Source: a virus
Virus record (IMG/VR): IMGVR_UViG_3300038425_000083
Location: 1-64,000 of that record
Strand: one strand, 5' to 3'
Length of the DNA stretch: 64,000 bases
A program made the position numbers and the translations under genes. This document shows, piece after piece, positions 23,240 through 30,620 of this stretch (positions are counted from its first letter, which is position 1; each line of letters starts with the position of its first letter). The notes under the pieces were generated by a model. It did no database searches and was not told the origin of the DNA. It was given only the letters and a program-made list of their open reading frames with translations.

Positions 23240-26200
23240 ATGGAACAGATACAAGCTGTAAAGAAAACAATTTATGGGACTCCTGTTTACTTTGTTAAAT
23301 CCTCTGAAGGATCAAAGAAGGCATGGGAAACAAGAAGATATGGCGGAAGTCGCAAAGACCTTACTAAGATAAAGCAAGATCATGAAGACCTAAAGAACAA
23401 ATACAAAGACCTTATAGAATGGAGTAGAACAGACTCATGGGAGAGGCCAGAGTTCTCTGGTTCGCCCGAGACCGTAAAGAAGTTCATAGCAGACGTTCAA
23501 ACTCATCATACGAAGATGGTCGATGCTTTTGGAAAGAACAAAACGAACATAGGTATCGAGGAGGATTTAGGAAGAGCAACCAAGAACCCTAATGTTCAAG
23601 GATCGTTTGGTAATGCTTTAAGTGCTCTTTATGGGATGGAAGATAAGATAAGATGGCTTAACCGCTATCTCCCAAAGGAACAAGAGAAAGGGTGGAAAGG
23701 CAAGGAAAGATCAGAGGCAAGCTGGAAGGAGCTCATGTCAAAGTCATCTGAAGGAGCAAAGAAAGCATGGCTAACAAGAAAATATGGCGGAAGTCACGCA
23801 GCATTAGAAGACAAGAAGTCTAGAGAATCTTTCAAGAAAGAGTTTTCGCTCAGTGATGTTGAAGGCGGTTCTAAAGATGATGTTCAGAGGCTTCACGAAT
23901 CTTTAAAAAAGATAAATGAAAAAATACAGATTGATGGGAGAGGTAAACTATCCTTCAGTATTAAAGCCCCTCTTCAAAAGACTTGGTTCGGAGATTTCGA
24001 TGAGGGAAATGATACCATAGAGATACATCCGAAACATCTTGAGAAAGTTGAACATGAGTATCTTCATTTTGTTTTTAAATACAGATTTGGAAATCCTATG
24101 AGAATAGGCCCAGATCATTACGATAAGTTTGGAAGTAAAAGATTTAGTATTCTTGACCAAAAAGAAATACCCGATTATGAATCGTTTAAAAAGGTAAAGT
24201 CAAAAGGATCATACGAGGATTATCATAAATTTGCAAGGGCGTTCGGTCGAAAATTATTTAAAAAGATAACTCCTGAAGGTTTAGAAGATTCATTTGATGC
24301 ATTTATTAAAAAGGTTGCAGATAATAAATCTTTAGATGGGGGGAAGAAAAAAGCGTTTACAGAACTTCTTCAAATATATAGGAACTTTTATACGAAACCT
24401 GGTATCTTAAAAAAGATGCAAGATTTGGTAGATCTCCCTGTTTATGCATTAGAACCTACAGAACTCTTTGCGAGAGCTGGGGAACTTTACATGCATGGAA
24501 CAACTTGGTCTTTGGATGTTATCGAAGCTGATCTTACAGGAGAACAGGATTTAAAAGAGGACAAAGCCAAGAACGTAGCTTCAACTAAATTATTTCAAAG
24601 TCAGATTAAAGGGTGGGGAAACAAATATCTTAAAACCGGAGTTATGAGTAAATCTCTTTTTGTTATCTTTGAGAAATCTTCGGAGGGGGCAAAGAAAGCT
24701 TGGTTGACAAGGAAGTTCGGAGGAAGTCACAAAGGAGAAGAGAAGCCAAGTCTTAAGGGTCTTTCTTCTAAAGCTATTTTAGAGATGAGTCCAGAGGATC
24801 GTGAGAAATATCTCAAAGACATGGATTCATGGAATGAAAAGTTTGGCATTCCTAAAAAGATTGAGGTATCCGAAGCCAACATTAACAGATTTGTCGATAA
24901 ACCAGATGAGGCTATAAGAGAGTATAACAGCATCCAGCAGAAGTATGAGATAAAAAAGAAAACAAGTGTTAAGAAAACAAAGAAGTCTAAATCTAAACCT
25001 AAACCATTTAAGATGCAACTGGTCATTCCTCATGAGGAGACTGAAAGGAGAATTCATGAACATCTTCAACAAGCGAAAAGAGAATCGTCAACGACACGTT
25101 ACTTGGAAGGACGTACTCACGATGTGGACATATGGACAAAAGAGGATTTATTGGCTGCAGTGCCTAAGTCTCCAAAAGGTTCTCAATTCTATGCCAAAAC
25201 AAATGTCCAAAACATCAAGCGGGTCTTAGAGTTTAAAAAACCAAATGAAGTAGGTGGGATTCATACAATCGTTGTTCTCGAGAATGGTAAACCAGTTTAT
25301 CAATACATTGATACCACAACAGAGAAGAACTCAAGGAAGAAATTTGTACGATCAAAGAATGTCGAAAAGAATATTGGGGAGATACGAGCCTTCTATAAGA
25401 AAGGAATGGGCAAAACTGGATATGACAAGCAGATGGGTACTATCCTTTCATTGATTGACCTGTATACTATTCGGGTAGGAAGCAAAGCAGATGTTGATGA
25501 AGGTGTGAGGAAAGTTGAAGACTTAAAGAATAGAGCTCTTATTAAAGCGCCAAAAGATATAGCAAGAGTACCATATGGGCTACCATATGATCGAAACACG
25601 GTTTATTACGTTTTTATTAAAGATGGGCAAAGGCTTATCGGCCCATCCGAGAGAATGGATGAGATCAGCGATGAGATCAACGAAGCCAGGAAGATAAAAG
25701 ATAAAGCTAAAGTAGAAACTCTTAAGCAAGAGAAGAAAGACCTTGTTAAACCAATGCCCGAGGATTGGAAGGAAGTTTATAAGTTAGGACACTTTGGAGC
25801 AACCCAGTTAGAGGCCAGGCATGTCAAGATCGAGCCCGAGTATAAAGGAGTTGGAACTAATTTTGGAAGTGTTGTTCACCTTGATTTCATTGGTAAATCT
25901 GGGGTTCATTGGGAGTTCCCAGTTAATGATACTGGAATTGCAGAAGCTTTAGCCGATCTGTCCAAAGGTAAGTCCGGGCGTGATCCTATATTCCCGGATG
26001 TTAAATATCAAAAGGTTACGGGTTTGCTCAAAGATAATTGGAAGTGTCTTGCAAAAGATTTTAGAACTTATCATGCAACAAAAACATTTGCTGAAGCAAC
26101 TAAAGATTTTCCAGTCCCAAAGACAGAGCAGGAACTCAAATCAATAGAAGGTCAGATATTGGAAAGAGTTTCTGGTTTGCTCTGGAACACGAAGGGAATG

Positions 26201-26704
26201 GCTAAGAAGTCTTATATTGACCCTGCTGTCTATGGAGCGTGGAGAGCAGGCTTATTAAAAGTAATGATGGAAGCTGCCCCGATTAAGAAGTCATTGCTTT
26301 TTAATGTGATCTTAGAGAAATCAGTTGAAGGCACAAAGAAAGCATGGCTAACAAGAAAGTATGGAGGTTCCCACAGAGAGCAGAAAAGCTACTATACAAC
26401 TTCTGGTGCTATGACGATGAAGGAGTTTATAGAAACTGAAGTTGAAGATAGAGGGAACTATCCTTTATCTGAGGTTAGAGGCTGGATTAAAAAGTATGGT
26501 ATCAAAAGAGATCAGCAAATTATGTGGGTATCCCCCAAGAAGTGGAGAGCTTATAGCTATACTCTTCCGGCAGAGGAAATGGATTCTGCAAGAGATGTAG
26601 ATGAATCTAAAATGGATGTTACCGAAGTCAAAGGTAAAGAAGGTTTTATAATTCCAGAGTCAGACGATGGAAGCGAAGGTTTTTTATTTGTTTTCAAGAA
26701 TTAA
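23240..26704 (+). CDS. Tagged polyprotein: zincin module plus topoisomerase IB, 1154 aa
   Basis: ATG 23240 follows the previous stop. Order: tag near 20-38; helical unit; tag near 168-186; metalloprotease module with HEYLH at 272-276 and PTELFARA downstream, ending WGNKYLKTG; Met 469 with leader LFVIFEK and tag; topoisomerase IB domain about 590-1010; leader FNVILEK and tag near 1027-1045; a C-terminal unit. The topoisomerase shows the catalytic set: Arg 745 (TIRVG), Lys 886 (FIGKSG), Arg 942 (KDFRTYHAT), Asn in the WNT position used by bacterial enzymes in place of His, and nucleophile Tyr 992 (SYIDPAV). Type IB enzymes relax supercoils through a 3'-phosphotyrosine bond. Three or four tags show that at least four units are fused. 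Confidence 0.85.
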   Translation: MEQIQAVKKTIYGTPVYFVKSSEGSKKAWETRRYGGSRKDLTKIKQDHEDLKNKYKDLIEWSRTDSWERPEFSGSPETVKKFIADVQTHHTKMVDAFGKNKTNIGIEEDLGRATKNPNVQGSFGNALSALYGMEDKIRWLNRYLPKEQEKGWKGKERSEASWKELMSKSSEGAKKAWLTRKYGGSHAALEDKKSRESFKKEFSLSDVEGGSKDDVQRLHESLKKINEKIQIDGRGKLSFSIKAPLQKTWFGDFDEGNDTIEIHPKHLEKVEHEYLHFVFKYRFGNPMRIGPDHYDKFGSKRFSILDQKEIPDYESFKKVKSKGSYEDYHKFARAFGRKLFKKITPEGLEDSFDAFIKKVADNKSLDGGKKKAFTELLQIYRNFYTKPGILKKMQDLVDLPVYALEPTELFARAGELYMHGTTWSLDVIEADLTGEQDLKEDKAKNVASTKLFQSQIKGWGNKYLKTGVMSKSLFVIFEKSSEGAKKAWLTRKFGGSHKGEEKPSLKGLSSKAILEMSPEDREKYLKDMDSWNEKFGIPKKIEVSEANINRFVDKPDEAIREYNSIQQKYEIKKKTSVKKTKKSKSKPKPFKMQLVIPHEETERRIHEHLQQAKRESSTTRYLEGRTHDVDIWTKEDLLAAVPKSPKGSQFYAKTNVQNIKRVLEFKKPNEVGGIHTIVVLENGKPVYQYIDTTTEKNSRKKFVRSKNVEKNIGEIRAFYKKGMGKTGYDKQMGTILSLIDLYTIRVGSKADVDEGVRKVEDLKNRALIKAPKDIARVPYGLPYDRNTVYYVFIKDGQRLIGPSERMDEISDEINEARKIKDKAKVETLKQEKKDLVKPMPEDWKEVYKLGHFGATQLEARHVKIEPEYKGVGTNFGSVVHLDFIGKSGVHWEFPVNDTGIAEALADLSKGKSGRDPIFPDVKYQKVTGLLKDNWKCLAKDFRTYHATKTFAEATKDFPVPKTEQELKSIEGQILERVSGLLWNTKGMAKKSYIDPAVYGAWRAGLLKVMMEAAPIKKSLLFNVILEKSVEGTKKAWLTRKYGGSHREQKSYYTTSGAMTMKEFIETEVEDRGNYPLSEVRGWIKKYGIKRDQQIMWVSPKKWRAYSYTLPAEEMDSARDVDESKMDVTEVKGKEGFIIPESDDGSEGFLFVFKN

Positions 26705-26727
26705 GATCGACCTACAAAGAAGGTTAT

Positions 26728-26835
26728 ATGACCGATAAAGAATTTGGAGAACTATTGGATAAACTTTGGCCGTCAACTGAATTTGACGATGACGAACTAC
26801 TCGATGAATCTTTAGAGGAAGAGGAGGATGACTAA
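26728..26835 (+). CDS. Small acidic protein, 35 aa
   Basis: AAGGTT-AT precedes ATG 26728; TAA overlaps the next ATG (TAATG). Strongly acidic (FDDDELLDESLEEEEDD). Acidic micro-proteins can mimic DNA or bind basic host factors; that is speculation here. Confidence 0.5.
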   Translation: MTDKEFGELLDKLWPSTEFDDDELLDESLEEEEDD

Positions 26836-26909
26836 TGAACTACTTTATGGGCGGAGCAATAATTTTTCTTTGGCTGCTGATATTCATATATCTTCCATAC
26901 AGAATATAG
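26835..26909 (+). CDS. Membrane peptide, 24 aa
   Basis: ATG 26835 coupled by TAATG, with GAGGAGGATGAC upstream as a good site. One membrane helix (GGAIIFLWLLIFIYL). Lies between the topoisomerase polyprotein and the next tagged gene. Confidence 0.48.
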   Translation: MNYFMGGAIIFLWLLIFIYLPYRI

Positions 26910-26918
26910 AGGAATAGA

Positions 26919-27467
26919 GTGTATTACGTCATCTTAGAGAAATCGAGTGAGTCAGCAAAGAAAGCGTGGGAGACCAGGCGAAGAGGTCTTGGCAAACAAA
27001 AGCCTACAAAGAAACAATCTGAGAAGAAATCTGAAGCTGAGTCGCTGGCGAGAGCTAAAAGAATTATAGCAAAATACCCCACATGGGAATCTTATCATGA
27101 ATCCCAGAAGGGCACGAAGTATAAAGATTTCATCGGTAGAACTCAAGTCGTAAGAGATGCTGAACACGACAAACGCAATTCAAGATATATGTGGGAAGCA
27201 GCAAAGCAATGGGTTGATGCAGGTGGAAGCCCGGCAAAGAAATCAGCTATCAAATGGGATAAAACTCTTTCTGTAGCCCCGGGAGGAAAAGGTTATTTCT
27301 ATACAGCAAACACTCCGAGAGGAAGAGTTTGGGTTGTATGGGATAGGGTCAACAAGAAGTGGAAAGTAGATCATGATTCTGGTAAGCCAAGTCATGAATC
27401 TATAAAACACGAACGTTTCAAAACTGCCGAAGAGGGATTGAAGGCCGTGGCTAAGTGGCTTGAATAA
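26919..27467 (+). CDS. Tagged protein, 182 aa
   Basis: GTG 26919 after GAGGAA. It begins with the canonical leader YYVILEK and a tag copy (KSSESAKKAWETRRRG). Then a basic linker, a helical unit (ARAKRIIAKYPTWESYHES), and a small beta domain (GKGYFYTANTPRGRVWVVWD). This gene shows the leader-tag at a true N-terminus: only seven residues precede the proposed processing point. Function of the cargo unknown. Confidence 0.68.
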   Translation: MYYVILEKSSESAKKAWETRRRGLGKQKPTKKQSEKKSEAESLARAKRIIAKYPTWESYHESQKGTKYKDFIGRTQVVRDAEHDKRNSRYMWEAAKQWVDAGGSPAKKSAIKWDKTLSVAPGGKGYFYTANTPRGRVWVVWDRVNKKWKVDHDSGKPSHESIKHERFKTAEEGLKAVAKWLE

Positions 27468-27482
27468 TCAGGAGGATGTATG

Positions 27483-28025
27483 ATGAAGATTGAAGTCTTG
27501 ATTCCGTTAATTGCAGCTTGTATAGCGTTTATCGGTTTGATCTATACTTATTTTTGGCCTTTCTCAGAAATAAAGAAAGAACTCGGAGAAATTTTAGGTC
27601 AATTAAAGAACGTAGACTTTAAAGAGATAAGCGAGTTTGTAGGAAAATTCAAGCTCATAAACTTCGAAGATATCTTTCATAGATTAGTTGGCATAGAGAC
27701 AAGAAGTACGGCCATAGAAACAAGATTGGGAAGCGTAGATATCCCAGACATGGCTGCAAAGATGGCTATCTTTTGGTTAGCGATAGAGCCCTCCATCAAA
27801 TCTATTATTAAGCAGCCTATCCATTTAAGGAAGGATGACTTGGTAGACAGATTTCCAAGTTTAACGGATGAAGAGCTTTGTGAGTTGAAAGATATATTAC
27901 AGGCAGAGATGCAAGAATTTTCAACAAAGAAATCGGACCCAGTAGCACTTTCAAAAACTCTTGCATATGCTTTGATGATGGCAAGAGTAGATACTGTTCT
28001 TTACGAGAATGGCAAAAAATGTTAG
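27483..28025 (+). CDS. Membrane-anchored coiled-coil protein, 180 aa
   Basis: GGAGG at 27471-27475 fits ATG 27483 (ATG 27480 is three bases earlier). An N-terminal membrane helix (VLIPLIAACIAFIGLIYTYF) is followed by a helical region with heptads (IKKELGEILGQLKNVD; IETRSTAIETRLGSVD) and a helical C-terminal domain. First of three membrane genes (27483-28946). Function unknown. Confidence 0.62.
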   Translation: MKIEVLIPLIAACIAFIGLIYTYFWPFSEIKKELGEILGQLKNVDFKEISEFVGKFKLINFEDIFHRLVGIETRSTAIETRLGSVDIPDMAAKMAIFWLAIEPSIKSIIKQPIHLRKDDLVDRFPSLTDEELCELKDILQAEMQEFSTKKSDPVALSKTLAYALMMARVDTVLYENGKKC

Positions 28026-28033
28026 GAGATGCT

Positions 28034-28609
28034 ATGGATTTTTTAAAAGAGATAGAATTTTGGCTATCTATATTTGCATTCTTTGGTCAAATTGGTGTTT
28101 TGTTTCTGGTTAGGAGAATGATTAGATTCGCTGCAAAGTATGGAAAGCCTTGGGCGTTTGCTTTCAAAGTCTTCTTTGCAGCTATGTCAATTTGTCTACT
28201 AAGACGAGTAGCTATATTACTATGGACTTTAGGAGTAGATGGAGGTTTTAAGGAAGCAATCATTTGGTACGATCGGTATATTTCAAATCCTATTCTAACC
28301 TGTTTGTATTTACTTTTTCTTATCCTCTTGGTTAGATGGTGGAAATTCTTTTTTGGTAGTTTAGTTGGGTTGATTACAGGTCGTGAAAATAATGTTGGAA
28401 AGAGGGAAGAGGTTGCTAAGAACAGAGAAGATACAGTTACTAAACGTGAAGATGTAGTCCGACTGCGAGAGATTAAACTTGTAGAGGGTGAAAAACTTAT
28501 TGTCATAGAACTCAAAAATGCTGAAATCGAAAAGCCCAAAATAGTTGTAATTGAAGGGCAGACGTTATCAGTAAGAGGCGCTGGAAAGATTTTAATTGAA
28601 AAGGAGTAA
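28034..28609 (+). CDS. Multi-span membrane protein with charged tail, 191 aa
   Basis: AGGAG supports ATG 28034. About three membrane helices within residues 1-115 (IFAFFGQIGVLFLV; AFKVFFAAMSICLL; CLYLLFLILLVRWW), then a long charged coiled tail with repeats (KREEVAKNREDTVTKREDVV). Next to a related membrane protein at 28614 with a similar segment order, so the two may pair. Confidence 0.6.
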   Translation: MDFLKEIEFWLSIFAFFGQIGVLFLVRRMIRFAAKYGKPWAFAFKVFFAAMSICLLRRVAILLWTLGVDGGFKEAIIWYDRYISNPILTCLYLLFLILLVRWWKFFFGSLVGLITGRENNVGKREEVAKNREDTVTKREDVVRLREIKLVEGEKLIVIELKNAEIEKPKIVVIEGQTLSVRGAGKILIEKE

Positions 28610-28613
28610 GATC

Positions 28614-28946
28614 GTGTTATTTTGGATAAACATAATACTTGGATTAGGATCTATTGTTGCTCAATCGCTTGTTGTTTATTATGGCTTGCGACTTTTTAAA
28701 GTTGTTGGGCACACAGAGCATTGGTCTTTGGGATGGAAATTTTATCTTGCAGCCAATGGTGTTATACTTTTACGAAGAGTCATTAATTTTGCAACTTTGG
28801 TGTTAGTCACATGCGAATACAAACTATTGAAATACATAATGACTGAAGAAGTTTTAGCTATTGTTATAAGTGTTCTCCTCCTTTTGTTCGGAAGAGAATT
28901 GTCTAAACTTTTTTCCAAATATGTTTTTAAATCAAATGGGTGCTAA
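28614..28946 (+). CDS. Membrane protein, 110 aa
   Basis: AAGGAG and the stop of the previous gene place the start at GTG 28614. Three membrane helices (INIILGLGSIVAQSLVVYY; FYLAANGVILLRRVINF; LAIVISVLLLLFG). The LLRRV-containing helix resembles CLLRRVAILL in the preceding protein, suggesting a duplicated pair. Function unknown. Confidence 0.6.
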   Translation: MLFWINIILGLGSIVAQSLVVYYGLRLFKVVGHTEHWSLGWKFYLAANGVILLRRVINFATLVLVTCEYKLLKYIMTEEVLAIVISVLLLLFGRELSKLFSKYVFKSNGC

Positions 28947-28964
28947 AAGTAAAGAGAGATCAAT

Positions 28965-29294
28965 GTGTTTAATGTAAGTGAAAGGCAAATTCAGATTGAA
29001 GAAAGAGAGTTGCAAACAATGGAAACTGAACAACTAACAAAATGGACATTGGAAGTCACAAAGGACGGAATTGGTTTGAAGATGAAAGGTGGATATTTGT
29101 GTAAAGAAGATGCTTTATCTTTAGCGTCTGCTTTAACCAGGTCTGTTGATCTCTTCAAGCAATTGGCTTTAGGAGCTTCAGAACCGATAATGACTTTGGC
29201 TGATCGGCAATTTCAAGCAAGATGCGATGGAATCCCGGGGTTGATAATAAAGAAGAAGTGGATCCCAAGTCGTAAGAAAAAGAAGAGGGGATAG
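28965..29294 (+). CDS. Hypothetical protein, 109 aa
   Basis: Probable GTG start at 28965; the ribosome site is poor (AGAGAG). The middle looks like a small alpha/beta domain (WTLEVTKDGIGLKMKGGYL; ALSLASALTRSVDLFKQL) and the C-terminus is a basic tail (KKKWIPSRKKKKRG). Not recognised. Confidence 0.5.
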   Translation: MFNVSERQIQIEERELQTMETEQLTKWTLEVTKDGIGLKMKGGYLCKEDALSLASALTRSVDLFKQLALGASEPIMTLADRQFQARCDGIPGLIIKKKWIPSRKKKKRG

Positions 29295-29295
29295 T

Positions 29296-29451
29296 ATGGA
29301 AGCACAATGTACTAAACCAACTCCTGGTTTCATATGTCATAAAGAAGGGGGCTATGATAAGAAACATTATCAATGTAAGCCTTGCCGTTTTAATTCAGTA
29401 GCAGAGTATAAAAAAGAATTAGACAGAAAGAGGGCTGAAAATGAAAATTAA
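29296..29451 (+). CDS. Small zinc protein, 51 aa
   Basis: ATG 29296 follows the previous stop with AGGGGAT upstream. Contains AQCTKPT, FICHKEG and YQCKPCRF, a likely Cys3His or Cys4 zinc site, then a charged helix. Overlaps the next gene by 11 bases. Confidence 0.52.
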   Translation: MEAQCTKPTPGFICHKEGGYDKKHYQCKPCRFNSVAEYKKELDRKRAENEN

Positions 29452-29596
29452 AAACTTGGAAGAATGGCTAAGGCAATTTCCAGGTGATTGTGATATCTCT
29501 GGAAAGATTCTTGTGAAGACATCGGATGAGATATTCTGTTCTTGGGAAGAGTCATATGAAGAGATGATTGAAAAATGCAAACTAAAAGCGAAATAA
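29441..29596 (+). CDS. Hypothetical acidic protein, 51 aa
   Basis: ATG 29441 lies inside the end of the previous gene after AGAGGG. Small acidic protein (LEEWLRQFPGDCDI; FCSWEESYEEMIEKC) with three Cys. Overlaps the next gene by 22 bases, typical of this compact region. Confidence 0.5.
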   Translation: MKIKNLEEWLRQFPGDCDISGKILVKTSDEIFCSWEESYEEMIEKCKLKAK

Positions 29597-29766
29597 AAAT
29601 AAAACTAAGAGACTGGATGACAGCCTCAAGTCAACTATTGAAAGTGGCTGCTCCGGATAAGATAGGGGTTAGCGACATATCTTTTATGTTTCGAGCTCAG
29701 TACGGAATTAAGATGACGGACAAATGGGTGGAACGTGCTCTATATGGTATCAAGAAGAAACCTTGA
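29575..29766 (+). CDS. Hypothetical protein, possible small winged-helix, 63 aa
   Basis: Overlaps the previous gene. The pattern of helices (KIKLRDWMTASSQLL; VSDISFMFRAQYGIKM; DKWVERALYGIKKK) resembles a compact DNA-binding helical fold, but no family is certain. Confidence 0.48.
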   Translation: MQTKSEIKIKLRDWMTASSQLLKVAAPDKIGVSDISFMFRAQYGIKMTDKWVERALYGIKKKP

Positions 29767-29770
29767 TGTT

Positions 29771-29947
29771 ATGTTAGGTCACTTATGCCTTGAACAAATG
29801 GCTTTAGCGTCCGATCTTAAAACAGAGTATCTAAAGCTTTATGAAAAACATCTTAGAAAATTGGGCAAGACCGATGAAGGAATATTCAAAGCAAAGCTCA
29901 AACTTTTAAAGTTAGTTGCGGATGCAGATTGGGCGAAAATTGAATGA
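29771..29947 (+). CDS. Hypothetical helical protein, 58 aa
   Basis: ATG 29771 just after the previous stop, without a clear ribosome site. All-helical and basic (LKTEYLKLYEKHLRKLGK; KAKLKLLKLVADADW). Ends a cluster of small genes before a class B element. Confidence 0.45.
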   Translation: MLGHLCLEQMALASDLKTEYLKLYEKHLRKLGKTDEGIFKAKLKLLKLVADADWAKIE

Positions 29948-29962
29948 CAATTTCCGCCTATT

Positions 29963-29992
29963 TATAAACAATAATGTTTTTAATTGTTTACA
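29963..29992 (+). promoter_or_regulatory. Class B promoter-like element, divergent copy
   Basis: AATAATGTTTTTAATTGTTTAC matches the class B core with two changes in the first part (AATAATG in place of CCATAATG). It lies about 36 bases before ATG 30028, as in the other copies. Confidence 0.45.
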
Positions 29993-30027
29993 CAGAAAAG
30001 TGTACCAAAAGGTACAGGGAGGAAAAC

Positions 30028-30408
30028 ATGAGCGATGAAATCTTATCCAAGGACCAATGGCTTGACAGTTTAAATGTAAAAGAGTGGACTGATTACAAGA
30101 GAGTGACAGACAGATATAATAAATTTAAGCCTCCTTCTAAACCGACACAAGAGGAGATTGATGAACGGCTAAGAAAAGCTTTTGAAGCATTAGATAATTT
30201 ATCAAAACCCGCTCCTTCTCCAAGAGATGTTCTTCCGTCAAGACCATCTCCATTTCGACCAGGCCACGAACCGGGAAGAGATGCTCGAGAAACAGAAGCC
30301 ATAGAGAAGATGATTGAAAAGATTCTTAGTGGAGATAAAGATCAACGACCAAAAGAAGTTGAAAAGCCAAAAGAAGAAAAGCCAAGACCACGGAGAGTTA
30401 TAAGATAA
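30028..30408 (+). CDS. Pro-rich protein ending in RRVIR, 126 aa
   Basis: GGGAGGA before ATG 30028. A helical start (SKDQWLDSLNVKEWTDYKR), then a Pro/Arg-rich segment (PSPRDVLPSRPSPFRPGHEPG) and a charged linker that ends exactly at PRPRRVIR. Mostly disordered. The stop falls straight after the motif, as in the genes at 3333 and 4187. Confidence 0.58.
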   Translation: MSDEILSKDQWLDSLNVKEWTDYKRVTDRYNKFKPPSKPTQEEIDERLRKAFEALDNLSKPAPSPRDVLPSRPSPFRPGHEPGRDARETEAIEKMIEKILSGDKDQRPKEVEKPKEEKPRPRRVIR

Positions 30409-30410
30409 GT

Positions 30411-30620
30411 ATGAGCACTCTTGAAATAAAATGTTCGATTTGCGGTGAAAATGTGGTATGGATTAGCGATATAGGCACTTCTAATGACCTATTTCGTGAC
30501 CATTTGAAAACTCATAAAGAGCATGACGTTGAAACCTTATACCCTGCGACATTTAAAAATATGAAAATGATGGGATACTTTGAAGCTCCTATGGTCAGAA
30601 GGGTAATAAGGACAAGCTAA
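30411..30620 (+). CDS. C2H2-like zinc protein ending RRVIRTS, 69 aa
   Basis: CSICGENVVWIS followed by HLKTHKEH forms a C2H2 zinc-finger-like unit. The protein ends APMVRRVIRTS, and the TAA overlaps the next ATG. It sits directly before a tagged zincin protein, so RRVIRT motifs and tag genes lie side by side here. Confidence 0.6.
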   Translation: MSTLEIKCSICGENVVWISDIGTSNDLFRDHLKTHKEHDVETLYPATFKNMKMMGYFEAPMVRRVIRTS

